This document shows positions 53,801-62,498 of a DNA stretch of 64,000 nucleotides, one piece after another. Below the pieces are notes generated by a model that saw only the letters and a list, made by a program, of their open reading frames with translations, was not told where the DNA came from and did no database searches. Source of the DNA: JBLIRR01 sp049472395. GTDB taxonomy: Bacteria > SZUA-182 > DTGQ01 > JBLIRR01. The DNA is taken from the NCBI GenBank assembly GCA_049472395.1, contig JBLIRR010000005.1:1-64000 (forward strand), in the 5' to 3' direction. The first letter of the stretch is position 1; the number at the start of each line of letters is the position of its first letter. The position numbers and the translations under genes are program-made.

Positions 53801-56440
53801 ATTGCAAAGCTCATCAAGATATATCAGATCTTCAACTTTTTTGCTTCTCATATTTAACTTTACAAGAAGAATTTCTTTGATAATTATCACGGGATGAGCC
53901 TTTTGAGGCATATTGATCCCCAACATCTTCAAGGCATCTTTCCCAACCTCTACTGCTTCCTTATATTTATGTATACCTGTATAATATGCTATTTTTACTT
54001 CATAGACCTTTACCTTATCCAATACACTCTCAGCCTTTTCTATGATTGCATTGAAGTATTCTTCCGCTTTATGAAAATCTCCGGTAAGATAAGCTGTTTC
54101 TCCACTTTCCGTATATAGGGCCAAGGATAGAGAATAATCACTCTCCCAAGCCTCTGGCGAAAGAAGCTCCACTCCTTGGTGGAAATATTGCTTTGCCTCC
54201 TCATACGCAGCAGATTCTTTGGCTTTGCGGCCAGCCATAAGATTCAAACCTGCCAACTCATATCGATCTTCTTGACTGGTAATAAGCTCTATTGCTAAAT
54301 TAAATTGAGTCACGATATAAAGTATTTTATCAGGAAGCTCCCCCTCTCCTGTTTTCTTTAATACAATTTTGCCAATCTTCAAATGAACTGATCTTTTTTC
54401 TTCATCTGGGATTAGAGAATAGGCAGCCTCCCGAATTCTATCATGTGTAAACGCATATATATCATCTGATAATATTATTAAGCCTTCCGAAATAGCCTTA
54501 TGTATATCAAAAAACGCCTCTTCTATAGGTTTATTTAAAATAGTGGAGAGGGTGGGCAAATCAAAACGGTTGCCAAGGCAAGCGCATATCTTTAAAACCT
54601 CCTTTGTATTCTCGGGAAGCTCTGTAATTTTAGCTAGCATAAAATCAATCACATTATCAGCGCTCTGCTTCTGGCTAATTTTTTTTATATCCCATCTCCA
54701 ACCAACCGCAGGATCCGGTTCAATTAAATTTTCTTTATAAAGCATTTCCATGAACTTATTTACGAAAAAGGGATTGCCCTCTGTCTTTTCATGCACCAGA
54801 ATGGCAAGAGGCAAAGACATTTCCTTATTGACCTTTAAGGAGTCCGATATTAAATTGTTCACCTGCGGGAGATCAAGGTCAGATAAGGTGATTTTATTTA
54901 CCTTAATTCCTGCATCTTTTATCTGAATAACAATTTCTCTTAAGGGATGAGATTCCGGGACCTCGTTTTTCCGATAAGTACCCACTAAAAAAAGAAATGC
55001 CGTCTCTATGTCTGTAATTATGTTTTTAATAAGAAGAAGGCTTGCTGAATCAGTCCATTGAAGATCATCCAGAAAGAGCGCTACAGGATGTTCTATCCTT
55101 GCAAATACTCGGACAAAATTTCTAAAGACAAACTGAAACCTGTTTTGTGCTCCATCTGGTTCAAGCTCAGCTAGGTCCGGCTGCTTACCAATTATCAGCT
55201 CAACCTCAGGGATAATATCTGTAATTACTTTTCCACTGGCTCCTAATGCCTTTACAAGATCTTCTTTGAAGATATTAATCGTTTCCTTGGGTTTAGCTAA
55301 AATCTGGCGAATCAGGTCTCTGAATGCCTGAATTATGGCGCTGTAAGGGACATCACGTTTTATAATTTCATATTTTCCTTGAATAAAAAATCCCTTTTTA
55401 TCAATAATTGGCTTATATATTTCATTTACCAGGGAAGATTTTCCAATACCCGGATCTCCCGCAATGAGCACTACTTCTTTTTGTCCCTGACTAACTCGAT
55501 CAAAGGATGCTATCAACAGTTCAATTTCCTTCTCCCGGCCGAAGAGCTTTTCAGTTATTCGAAACTCGAAGGGTACATCTTTCCGGGCAAGTTCAAATGG
55601 CTCAATTCTTCCCTTCTCTTTTAACCGGCTCTCACATTCCATAAGGTCAGCGTTCAAGCCGAAACTGTTCTGATATCTATCTTCCGCAGTTTTAGAGAGC
55701 AATCTCATCACAATCTCTGAAATTATTTCCGGAATGGTAGTATTTACTTCAAGAGGAGTTTTCGCATTCCTTGCTATATGGGAGTGAATCATCTCCAGTG
55801 GATCAGTTGAGGCAAAGGGAACCATCCCCGTCAATAGCTCATAAAATACGATGCCAAGTGAATAAAGATCCGTGCGGTAATCAACCTGGCGGTTCATCCG
55901 GCCAGTCTGCTCGGGTGAGATATAGGCTAGTTTATTTTTAATCACCTCTTGATCATAAATTCTCTCCATTTCATGTGTCATCTCTGAAATAATGCTAAAA
56001 TCTGTTACCTTTACCTCGTCGTTATCAGAAGCAATGAAAATATTACATGGTCTTATATCTCTATGAACAATGTGGTTTTTATGCAAATTCCCGAGGATCT
56101 CGGAGAGAGGAATAGCGATACGGAGGAAGGTCTCGATATCGATTTTTTTTGATTGTATGATTTTATCGAGGCGTATCCCCTTAAAATCCTCAAGAACGAG
56201 AACGAAGGTGTTCTTATAAGGCATCACATCATGCATTTTAATAATGCCGTCAGATTCAATCTTCTTTATCATATCGAGCTCTTGCTTAAATCGTGCAATA
56301 TCAACGGGTGAGGGATATTCAGCTTTAATAATCTTAAGTATCACTGACTCAGATTCATTCTCTTTTTGTGCTCGAAAGACAATCGTAGTTGTCGTCTCAT
56401 CAACCTGCTCGATTATTTGATAGTCTAATATTTGATCCAT
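50849..56440 (-). CDS. Giant Ser/Thr kinase-ATPase-TPR-GAF-histidine kinase-REC signalling protein
   Basis: About 1863 residues, soluble. Domains: Hanks-type kinase (about 5-270; Lys in VILKII, HRD in HIVHRDIRPCN, but DFS where DFG is usual); an AAA-type predictor ATPase (about 305-640; Walker A GDPGIGKSS, Walker B LFLDDLQWTD); a TPR-like helical region (about 700-1220); GAF (about 1290-1450); HisKA (IAHDFNN); HATPase (GEGTGLGLSV); and a C-terminal REC (Asp in LIITDMTMS). The architecture is known in cyanobacteria, myxobacteria and deep-branching groups, where it combines Ser/Thr and His signalling. The start is uncertain: ATG 56440 is used here, TTG 56452 sits closer to an AAGG. It converges on the PKS operon with six bases between stops. 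Confidence 0.9.
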   Translation of the reverse strand: MDQILDYQIIEQVDETTTTIVFRAQKENESESVILKIIKAEYPSPVDIARFKQELDMIKKIESDGIIKMHDVMPYKNTFVLVLEDFKGIRLDKIIQSKKIDIETFLRIAIPLSEILGNLHKNHIVHRDIRPCNIFIASDNDEVKVTDFSIISEMTHEMERIYDQEVIKNKLAYISPEQTGRMNRQVDYRTDLYSLGIVFYELLTGMVPFASTDPLEMIHSHIARNAKTPLEVNTTIPEIISEIVMRLLSKTAEDRYQNSFGLNADLMECESRLKEKGRIEPFELARKDVPFEFRITEKLFGREKEIELLIASFDRVSQGQKEVVLIAGDPGIGKSSLVNEIYKPIIDKKGFFIQGKYEIIKRDVPYSAIIQAFRDLIRQILAKPKETINIFKEDLVKALGASGKVITDIIPEVELIIGKQPDLAELEPDGAQNRFQFVFRNFVRVFARIEHPVALFLDDLQWTDSASLLLIKNIITDIETAFLFLVGTYRKNEVPESHPLREIVIQIKDAGIKVNKITLSDLDLPQVNNLISDSLKVNKEMSLPLAILVHEKTEGNPFFVNKFMEMLYKENLIEPDPAVGWRWDIKKISQKQSADNVIDFMLAKITELPENTKEVLKICACLGNRFDLPTLSTILNKPIEEAFFDIHKAISEGLIILSDDIYAFTHDRIREAAYSLIPDEEKRSVHLKIGKIVLKKTGEGELPDKILYIVTQFNLAIELITSQEDRYELAGLNLMAGRKAKESAAYEEAKQYFHQGVELLSPEAWESDYSLSLALYTESGETAYLTGDFHKAEEYFNAIIEKAESVLDKVKVYEVKIAYYTGIHKYKEAVEVGKDALKMLGINMPQKAHPVIIIKEILLVKLNMRSKKVEDLIYLDELCNPQKVAAVRIFNSCVSPCYMGVPKYFPIILLKMLNFTLKFGNSSYGAFAYVTYGIILWAMGQIETGYRFAKVGVWVVERLKTKVLMCKVYYTFMAFNNIWKEHIKNDIDKFIKVYRYGVESGDFEFAAYSLCYYVFHSFFAGETLYEVKKKFERYHSPMKSLQYIMALQVYELWYQLVINLSENPDAKLKVKGLICDEEELLSGWRQIEKCTHISIYTVCKQILFYIYGGFEDSIEIARRGKPYLESVMALIFFVEFNFYYSLALLAHYPEAPRKEQRKYRRQVKANQKKMKLWATHAPQNYKHKYLLIEAERSRIRGKFEETITLYNKAIALAGQNGFTHEEAIANECAARYCRTKGIEELADLYIQKACYCFERWGATIKVKQLKEKYPWLLHKSLTVKSDSSLEQIDFFTVVNALQAISIEIILENLLKNLMNIMMENAGAERAFFISVKNERLYIEAEGAAGKDVVQILESIPLDERDDLLIPVVNFVHQSMKHIVLDDVRRERAFAQDPYVLKYNPKSILCLPIMRHSNLTGILYLENNVATDAFTSDRIRVLKLLASQAAISLENSRLFSETATLNKILQKEINERKEAEKEKEKLKEKLIQAHKMEAIGTLAGGIAHDFNNILMAIFGYTEMSMDKLSEDSEQYKNLKEVIKGAHRAKDLVKQILAYSRQGVSEKKPVQVSAIAKEALDFLKASLPATIEIRQKLDNDDTIMADPTQIHQVIMNLCTNAYQAMRQEGGVLDVSLSKVEVTSSDFSGNHDLKSGSYIRLTVSDTGHGMKPELLKRIFDPFFTTKAIGEGTGLGLSVVQGIIKKHEGDITVESSFGKGTTIHILLPLINTLSVEVNEESSKSLLEGTERILLVDDEEVNLCMWRQLLELLGYHVTTIADGLKALEIFERSADEFDLIITDMTMSQIRGDQLAQKLMSIRPDVPVILYTGYSDMITEEEAKALGIREYIIKPVIKTEMVATIRKVLDEKG

Positions 56441-56452
56441 ATAATTTTTCAA

Positions 56453-56789
56453 TACCTTATAATGAATTATTCAATAATGTATATAATTGAAAGATTCTTA
56501 TCTAATATATCGGAGGTATGAATAAATTAGGCCTTATTTCAAAAAGAAAATTTTTTTTGGCCAAATTTCGTGAGGAAATCATTCCTGTATTCTGTTCCCC
56601 ACTGTAATTATAATGTATATGTAATTATCGAATTTTATAAAGAAGTTTAAATCTAAATCAATAAAAAGCTTTATATTGGGTGTTTTCAGAGAATTCTTAT
56701 TTTTTTTCGATATATTAAATGGATTTTTCCGATACCAAAATATGCTTTAAGTAGAATTAAAAACAGTTAACCACAAAATGGAGGGGATC
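56453..56789. other. Divergent intergenic region between giant kinase and barrel protein genes
   Basis: About 337 A/T-rich bases with T-runs near 56550 and 56700. It must hold promoters for both flanking genes. No well-spaced sigma-70 or sigma-54 box was found. GGAGGGG at about 56780-56786 is the ribosome site of the plus-strand gene. Confidence 0.35.
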
Positions 56790-57638
56790 ATGGAGATGAA
56801 AAGATGGGTAATTTTTTGTTTTGTTTGTGTGTTTGTCGTTTTGTGCGCAATGCACTCCTGGGCAGTAGATCCGTTTGACAATTGGGCAAGCCCGGAAGGA
56901 TGGTATTTTATTAATTATCCCTTTTTTTACTCGGCTGATGAGTATACCGATAAAAATGGGGATACACTCATGTCCGATTTTGACATGAAGATGTACCAAA
57001 ATATTTTCCGTATTTGTTATTACAACAAAACTCTTCTTCCCAATACATGGGTTCTCTCAGCTTTCATTCCTTATACCAAACTTGAGGTATTGGATGATGA
57101 TGCTGCCGGAATTGGGGATCTTACGCTCGTTGGCGGTTACTTTTTCAAAGAAGATCAAGCAACCAAGACCTATTTGGGAAGCGGTCTCTATCTGGACGCT
57201 CCCACAGGTTCGTATGATGAAAATAAAACAGCAAACGTAGGAGAAAACGTGTGGAGGATAAGGCCCTTTTTGGGCTTTGCCAAGATGTTCGGGCCGGTGG
57301 ACTTCGAGATGACCATGAAATACAATATCTCCACGGAAAACAGCGATTCCAAAATCAAAGAGGGAAACGAATTCATTTTTGAGAGCTATGCAGGAAGCTT
57401 CCTAAGTCGAAAGTTTTTGCTCGGTGCCCACATCAATTATATCTCACAAGGGGATTCAGAGTATGATGGTACAAAACTTGCGGATTCAAGTAGTCAACGG
57501 TGGCAAGCGGGTCCTATGTTTCTATTCTCCCAGTCAGAGGAAATTAGTGTTATGTTGCAGATATTACAAGACTTTGCCACTACAAACAGTCCGGAGGGGA
57601 CACTTTTCATGACCCGGATTTGCTGGAAATTTGATTGA
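56790..57638 (+). CDS. Predicted outer-membrane beta-barrel protein (phenol MetA-degradation/SphA-like family)
   Basis: About 282 residues with a signal peptide (hydrophobic core VIFCFVCVFVVLCAM, cleavage probably after SWA). The rest alternates short amphipathic strands, ending in a C-terminal aromatic-rich strand (FMTRICWKFD) expected of an outer-membrane barrel. The strand sequence (LPNTWVLSAFIPYTKLEV, GIGDLTLVGGYFF, YLGSGLYLDAPTGSYD) matches the family of transporter-like proteins linked to aromatic-compound degradation clusters. The substrate is unknown. I chose ATG 56790 for its spacing from GGAGG; ATGs at 56778 and 56796 are alternatives. No pathway genes adjoin it. Confidence 0.78.
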   Translation: MEMKRWVIFCFVCVFVVLCAMHSWAVDPFDNWASPEGWYFINYPFFYSADEYTDKNGDTLMSDFDMKMYQNIFRICYYNKTLLPNTWVLSAFIPYTKLEVLDDDAAGIGDLTLVGGYFFKEDQATKTYLGSGLYLDAPTGSYDENKTANVGENVWRIRPFLGFAKMFGPVDFEMTMKYNISTENSDSKIKEGNEFIFESYAGSFLSRKFLLGAHINYISQGDSEYDGTKLADSSSQRWQAGPMFLFSQSEEISVMLQILQDFATTNSPEGTLFMTRICWKFD

Positions 57639-57720
57639 TTTTGAAAGAGGGCTGTTGGTACACTATTGTCAAAATTGCATCCGGCTAAAAAATGAACTTT
57701 AATCCCCATCGGGTTTAATT

Positions 57721-57793
57721 CCCCGCTGCTTGCGGCGTATAGATATACAATACAAAAGGTTTTACTACCCCGTCCGCTTGCGGCGGGGTAGTT
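57721..57793. terminator. Bidirectional terminator or palindromic repeat unit
   Basis: Between convergent genes lies a strong palindrome, ACTACCCCG(T)CCGC-TT-GCGGCGGGGTAGT (57763-57791, one-base bulge). An incomplete related copy, CCCCGCTGCTTGCGGCG, precedes it at 57721-57737. The GC-rich stem in an A/T-rich setting suits a terminator for both genes. The paired near-copies also look like a dispersed palindromic repeat. Confidence 0.55.
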
Positions 57794-57840
57794 TATTGAT
57801 ATCGTTTAATGATGGCATTTTGACAACCCACAGTATGAAT

Positions 57841-59193
57841 TTATCTTTCTATATTATATTTTTTCATATTTCTGTAAAGGGTTTTGCGGTCTATGCCAAG
57901 CGAGTGGGCGGTTTTTCCCTTATTCCAGTTAAAGAATTCAAGGGTTTTTATAATTAATTCTTTTTCAGAATCAGCGATACTTTGTATGGGAATATAATCA
58001 TCATTTTTCTTGTTCACAGAAAATCCGTAATAAAATAGATTCTCCGGTTTAATGGTAGTGCCTTCGGTAAGGACAACCGCTCGCTCAATAGTATTTTCAA
58101 GCTCGCGTATATTGCCAGGCCATTCATAATTCATTAAAAGCTTCATCGCCTCCGCTGATATATGGTTCACGTGCTTTTTCTTTTTAAGGCTATATTTTTT
58201 CAAAAAAAAGTTCGCGAACTCACGGATATCTTCTCTTCGTTCCCTCAGCGGAGGAAGATGTATCCATACGACACACAACCGATAAAAAAGGTCTTCACGA
58301 AATTCACCTCTCAGCACAGCGGATTTAATGTCTTTATTTGTTGCTGCGATAATCCTCACGTCTATACTGATAACCTGTGAGCTACCAATCCTGCATATCT
58401 CACGTTCCTGAAGGGCCCGCAATAATTTCCCCTGAATCTGAGGGCTGATATTTGCGATTTCATCAAGGAATATCGAGCCATTTTTCGCAATCTCAAAACG
58501 ACCATATTTAGTTGTCAAAGCACCGGTAAAGGACCCTTTAGTATGTCCAAAAAGCTCGCTCTCAAATAGATTTTCAACTAATGCTCCGCAATCAAGCGTA
58601 ACAAACACGTTATCCTTCCGATAGCTTAAAGAATGTATCAAACGCGCAAACATCTCCTTTCCCGTGCCGCTTTCTCCTGTTATCAATACAGTGGTATCAG
58701 TAGGGGCTACCTTTTCTATAATATTTTTTATTTCTCTCATTTTCTTAGAACGCCCAATTACTATTTCAGTTTTTTGATCATGCATAAGTTCAGAGCGAAG
58801 GGCCATATTTTCCAAAGACAACCGTGTCTTCTCAATTGCTCTTTTGACGATCAATCGCAGCGCTTCCGGGGTGAATGGCTTGGGCAGGAAATCATACGCC
58901 CCCAGTTTCATTGCCTCAACAGCCGAATCAATGGTAGGGTATCCTGTAATCACGATTACTATGGTCTCAGGATATTGAAACTTTATTTGCTCAAGTACTT
59001 CCATACCTGAAATACCGGGCATCTTAAGATCTAATATGACGATGCTAAAATTTTCTTTTTTTAAAATCTCAAGCCCTTGGCGACCATTTTCAGCACATTC
59101 GATAATATGATCCTCATCGGCAATTATCATGCGACAAGAATCCCTTACCACTGCCTCATCATCAATAACCAATATCTTAAATTTATCACTCAT
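57841..59193 (-). CDS. NtrC-family sigma-54 response regulator
   Basis: A 450-residue DNA-binding regulator. REC domain (Asp in IVILDLKMPG, Lys in FLPKPF), AAA+ domain with Walker A GESGTGKE, the sigma-54 contact loop as GSFTGA, Walker B (GSIFLDEIAN) and an R-finger region. A Fis-type helix-turn-helix ends the protein (TAHSLGIDRKTLYRNMKKY). It lies 12 bases downstream of a Cache-HAMP histidine kinase on the same strand, a classical pair. A candidate sigma-54 promoter lies in the divergent region upstream of that kinase (61269-61284), facing the REC gene. Confidence 0.95.
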   Translation of the reverse strand: MSDKFKILVIDDEAVVRDSCRMIIADEDHIIECAENGRQGLEILKKENFSIVILDLKMPGISGMEVLEQIKFQYPETIVIVITGYPTIDSAVEAMKLGAYDFLPKPFTPEALRLIVKRAIEKTRLSLENMALRSELMHDQKTEIVIGRSKKMREIKNIIEKVAPTDTTVLITGESGTGKEMFARLIHSLSYRKDNVFVTLDCGALVENLFESELFGHTKGSFTGALTTKYGRFEIAKNGSIFLDEIANISPQIQGKLLRALQEREICRIGSSQVISIDVRIIAATNKDIKSAVLRGEFREDLFYRLCVVWIHLPPLRERREDIREFANFFLKKYSLKKKKHVNHISAEAMKLLMNYEWPGNIRELENTIERAVVLTEGTTIKPENLFYYGFSVNKKNDDYIPIQSIADSEKELIIKTLEFFNWNKGKTAHSLGIDRKTLYRNMKKYNIER

Positions 59194-59205
59194 ACTCTTT
59201 TTCTT

Positions 59206-61125
59206 TTACCCTTTCTTAATAATTGGCAAACTGACTATAAACGTTGTTCCTTCATTGACTTTGCTTTTTACCTCGATTGTCCCGTTATGTTGTTTTATAA
59301 TGCCGTAACTTACCGCAAGACCCAATCCTGTTCCGAGCCCCACTTCTTTAGTGGTAAAGAAAGGATCAAAGATTTTATTCATGTTTTTTTCACTCACACC
59401 GTGGCCGGTATCGGTAAATGCTATTTCAATAAATTTTTTTGAAGACTCTTCTCTTGAAACAATACTCAATTTTCCATCGCCCGCCATCGCCTCTGCCGCA
59501 TTTATAATTATATTCATGAACACCTGTTGAATCTGGGAAGGATCTACCAGCGTGAGAGGTAAATTCTCATTGAGGTTTTCACTAATCTCAATATTATGAA
59601 ACAATGATTGAATCTGAACTAAAGAGATTGATTCCCGAAGAATAAGGTTTATCTGAAAGATCTTTTTCTCAGGTTCTCTCTCCCGTGCAAAATCAAGCAG
59701 CCCCCGTATTATATCCTTGCATCTGGTGGCCTGTTTCACAATTTTTTTAATGCTCTCCTTATTCGGATCATCGTGAGATAACTTCTCAAGTATAAGATAA
59801 CTGTATGCTAAAATACCCTGAAGGGGATTGTTTATTTCGTGAGCAATCCCCGCAGACAATTGTCCGATTATCGCGAGCCTCTCAGACTCCATTATTTTCT
59901 TTCTCGCAAGCTCTTTTATGGATTCATGTCTCTCTCTAAGGGCGGAAGCCATAAAGTTAAAGGTATCAGCCAATTCACGAAGCTCATCATTAGATTTAAG
60001 GCGCACTTGCGCACCGAGGTCCCCCGAAGCCATCTGCTGAGAAGCGACAACCAGTTTTTTTATTGACGAAGATATATAGTGAGAAAAGAAGAAGGACAAC
60101 AGCATTGATATGATAAGGCCGATAAAGGTAATCGCTAAAAAATAGAAAATAGTTTCTCTTTGCATATCTATGAGTTTTTCCTCTAAGATACCCACATAGA
60201 GCATACCTATTATTTTATCATTAATATTTCTAAGTGGTTCATAAGCCGATATATACCAGTTATTCACCACATAGGCTCTCCCTATCCACTTCTTTCCATT
60301 TATTACGACCTGATGATATACCTCTTCGGATACGCGTGTTCCAATTGCTCTTGAGCCATCTTTGTGCATCACATTTGTGGAAATTCTTAAATCATCTTGA
60401 AATAAGGTGGCTGAACCGATATCTTTCCCATTATATTTGATATTCTGAAAAACTGTTTGTTTTATCCTATCAACAATTTCGTAATTTCGGTTTAATAAAA
60501 TCCCGCCATATAATATGCCTATAAAATTATTTTCATAATCAAATATTGGAGCCGCTGCCTTTATCATCATTCCTGTCTTCTCTTCAGACTCTTTTCTAAA
60601 ACGCGCTTTGGGAGTATCTATAAATTTAAAATAAGCCCTTGTAACCAGATCACTGGATTCTTTTTCTAATTCCGCATATGAGCTAATATCTATAGCTGCA
60701 ACTAATTTTTTTTCGCGCAAAACTCTGCGAATAAGATCATCATTTGTGAGATCATCTCCGCGAAGCATTAGATTGTTGCTTCTTATCACGACAGTGCCAT
60801 TTTCATCTGTAACGTTAAGTATATCAAGCCCTTCTTCCTGTTTTATATTATTTAATTCCTCCACGATCCTTTTTTCATATCCAAAGGATATACTCTCCTT
60901 CAGGAAAAATCTATTCGCAGTCAAATGGATAATTTCTCCTACATCCTTTATTTTATTTTGATAGATCATACGGGCAGAGTTAAGATCGTTAAATATTTTT
61001 TCCTGGGTCTGTTCCCTTAAATGAGAATTAATAATATTAATACCAACAGTAAGTGAAAAAATACCTATTATACTTATAATGAAGAAAAAAATAAGATTTA
61101 ATTTAATCCCTATAGAAATCTTCAT
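59206..61125 (-). CDS. Cache-HAMP sensor histidine kinase (NtrB/AtoS-like partner)
   Basis: A 639-residue inner-membrane kinase from ATG 61125; the open frame reaches a GTG at 61179 that lies in a palindrome and has no ribosome site. Transmembrane helix 1 (LIFFFIISIIGIFSLTVG), a periplasmic Cache sensor (about 35-330), helix 2 (FLAITFIGLIISMLLSFFF), HAMP, HisKA with the His in GIAHEINNPLQG, and HATPase with NIIINAAEAM, DTGHGV and GLGTGLGLAV. The sensor resembles dicarboxylate/small-organic-acid Cache domains. It phosphorylates the NtrC-type regulator 12 bases downstream by inference from operon structure. Confidence 0.93.
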   Translation of the reverse strand: MKISIGIKLNLIFFFIISIIGIFSLTVGINIINSHLREQTQEKIFNDLNSARMIYQNKIKDVGEIIHLTANRFFLKESISFGYEKRIVEELNNIKQEEGLDILNVTDENGTVVIRSNNLMLRGDDLTNDDLIRRVLREKKLVAAIDISSYAELEKESSDLVTRAYFKFIDTPKARFRKESEEKTGMMIKAAAPIFDYENNFIGILYGGILLNRNYEIVDRIKQTVFQNIKYNGKDIGSATLFQDDLRISTNVMHKDGSRAIGTRVSEEVYHQVVINGKKWIGRAYVVNNWYISAYEPLRNINDKIIGMLYVGILEEKLIDMQRETIFYFLAITFIGLIISMLLSFFFSHYISSSIKKLVVASQQMASGDLGAQVRLKSNDELRELADTFNFMASALRERHESIKELARKKIMESERLAIIGQLSAGIAHEINNPLQGILAYSYLILEKLSHDDPNKESIKKIVKQATRCKDIIRGLLDFAREREPEKKIFQINLILRESISLVQIQSLFHNIEISENLNENLPLTLVDPSQIQQVFMNIIINAAEAMAGDGKLSIVSREESSKKFIEIAFTDTGHGVSEKNMNKIFDPFFTTKEVGLGTGLGLAVSYGIIKQHNGTIEVKSKVNEGTTFIVSLPIIKKG

Positions 61126-61168
61126 AAATATTTTTAAAAATAATCTTACTTTGTCTTTTTCATAAGTC

Positions 61169-61196
61169 CATAGTGCCACAAAGTTGAGGCACTATG
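61169..61196. promoter_or_regulatory. Perfect nine-base palindrome upstream of the sensor kinase
   Basis: CATAGTGCC (61169-61177) and GGCACTATG (61188-61196) form an exact inverted repeat with a ten-base spacer. It sits 44 bases upstream of the kinase ATG in the divergent region, a typical place for an operator or a leader hairpin. Confidence 0.5.
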
Positions 61197-61268
61197 CCCC
61201 ATAATTTTACAAAATTTTTACCTTGTTCGTTCCCTCTGTATAATTTAAAATAACTGAAAATTAAAAGA

Positions 61269-61284
61269 TTGGCAAGTCTTTCGC
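61269..61284 (+). promoter_or_regulatory. Candidate sigma-54 promoter for the REC gene
   Basis: TTGGCAAGTCTTTCGC gives GG at 61271-61272 and GC at 61283-61284 with the required ten bases between, close to TTGGCACN5TTGC. It lies about 100 bases upstream of the plus-strand REC gene, next to an NtrC-type regulator operon that could activate it. Confidence 0.5.
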
Positions 61285-61384
61285 ACATATTTTTTCGATG
61301 GCAAATATATTGCACTCAATAGAAATATATATTTTTATCTAGATAATAATTTAAAGTGCTGAATAAATATAGAGAGGTGAGTTA

Positions 61385-62050
61385 ATGGATAATAAATATA
61401 CTATATTGATTATTGACGATGAAGAGATTATACAGAATTCCTGTATGGATATCTTAAATTCGGAAGACTACGATATAATGACCGCATCCGATGGCATTGA
61501 TGGATTGAAGATTATCGAAAAAGTGACTCCCGATCTTGTTTTTATCGATATACAGATGCCCCACATATCGGGCTTAGAGGTGCTCGAGCGCATCAATAAT
61601 ATAGACCCTACTATTGTGACAGTAATAGTGACAGGGTATCCATCGGTCAATGTTGCGATTGAGGCTATGAAAAAAGGAGCGTATGACTTTATAGCCAAAC
61701 CTTTCACTCCAGAGGAACTGCGCTTTATAGTTAAGAGAGGACTTGAAAGAAGAAGACTACTTCTTGAAAATATCAGTCTGAGACGAGAGAAAGCTCTTTT
61801 AAGAGAAAATATAGTCATCCAGGATTTTAAAATTCCTCTTTCCACAATTCAACAGGATTTATTAGTTCTGCTCAATGGATGCTCATCGGAATTAAATCAA
61901 AAACAGAAACAGACGCTTGAACGTGTAAAGAGTACGGTTGACGAACTCATAAAGCTCACGAAAATCTGGCTCAATGGAACATCCCTGGATGTGCCGGTAT
62001 TCACAGCACCATCTATAATGAATAATATAAAACCGAGAGATTTTAATTAA
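61385..62050 (+). CDS. Response regulator with a histidine-less kinase dimerisation domain
   Basis: A 221-residue protein. The REC domain (about 6-125) is close to that of the divergent NtrC-type regulator (IDDEEIIQNSC, Asp in LVFIDIQMPHISG, Lys in FIAKPFTPEELRFIVKR). The last ~75 residues resemble a HisKA helical hairpin, but the phospho-His is replaced: QDFKIPLSTIQ stands where HELRTPL would be. No HATPase or DNA-binding domain follows. AGAGGTGAG gives the ribosome site. It may dimerise with, or compete for, the phosphate of the neighbouring kinase. It is followed 31 bases later by another REC gene. Confidence 0.85.
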   Translation: MDNKYTILIIDDEEIIQNSCMDILNSEDYDIMTASDGIDGLKIIEKVTPDLVFIDIQMPHISGLEVLERINNIDPTIVTVIVTGYPSVNVAIEAMKKGAYDFIAKPFTPEELRFIVKRGLERRRLLLENISLRREKALLRENIVIQDFKIPLSTIQQDLLVLLNGCSSELNQKQKQTLERVKSTVDELIKLTKIWLNGTSLDVPVFTAPSIMNNIKPRDFN

Positions 62051-62081
62051 TGTAATAGTTAATTGCAAAGGTAAGCATGAT

Positions 62082-62489
62082 ATGAGAAATTTAAAAAGAA
62101 TATTAATTGTGAACGATGATCCCTATTATGTGAATGAAATAATGGATATTCTTCCGAAGGAAAAATATGCGGTGGAAGCATCATTTAATTATGATGAAGG
62201 ATTAGAAGCTTTAGAGAGGGGAGAATTTGATCTTATTATACTGGATATGATGATGGAACACTGTATGGGGGGGATTCTTTTTGCGAGAAAGGTGAGGCAA
62301 GACAATAGATATTGTGGATTGCCTCTTCTTATGACCGCAGGACATGAAGAACAATTTAATTTTTTTTATCCGGGAAAGAATATAAATCCGAAATTTTTTC
62401 ACGCCAGTGCTATCGTAGAAAAGCCCATAAGTGTCGAAAGGCTCTTAAATAAAGTAAACTCCCTTTTAGAGAGAGAAACATGGAATTGA
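62082..62489 (+). CDS. Single-domain receiver protein
   Basis: A 135-residue CheY-like protein. Strand 1 reads ILIVNDDP, so the acidic pocket keeps two Asp after an Asn. The phospho-acceptor Asp is in LIILDMMME, the switch Thr in LLMTAGHEEQ and the Lys in IVEKPIS. A short insertion (NFFYPGKNINPKFFHA) extends the alpha4-beta5 region. It is probably cotranscribed with the preceding REC/HisKA-like gene. Its stop is nine bases from the convergent kinase gene. Confidence 0.87.
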   Translation: MRNLKRILIVNDDPYYVNEIMDILPKEKYAVEASFNYDEGLEALERGEFDLIILDMMMEHCMGGILFARKVRQDNRYCGLPLLMTAGHEEQFNFFYPGKNINPKFFHASAIVEKPISVERLLNKVNSLLERETWN

Positions 62490-62498
62490 AAATCTTTT

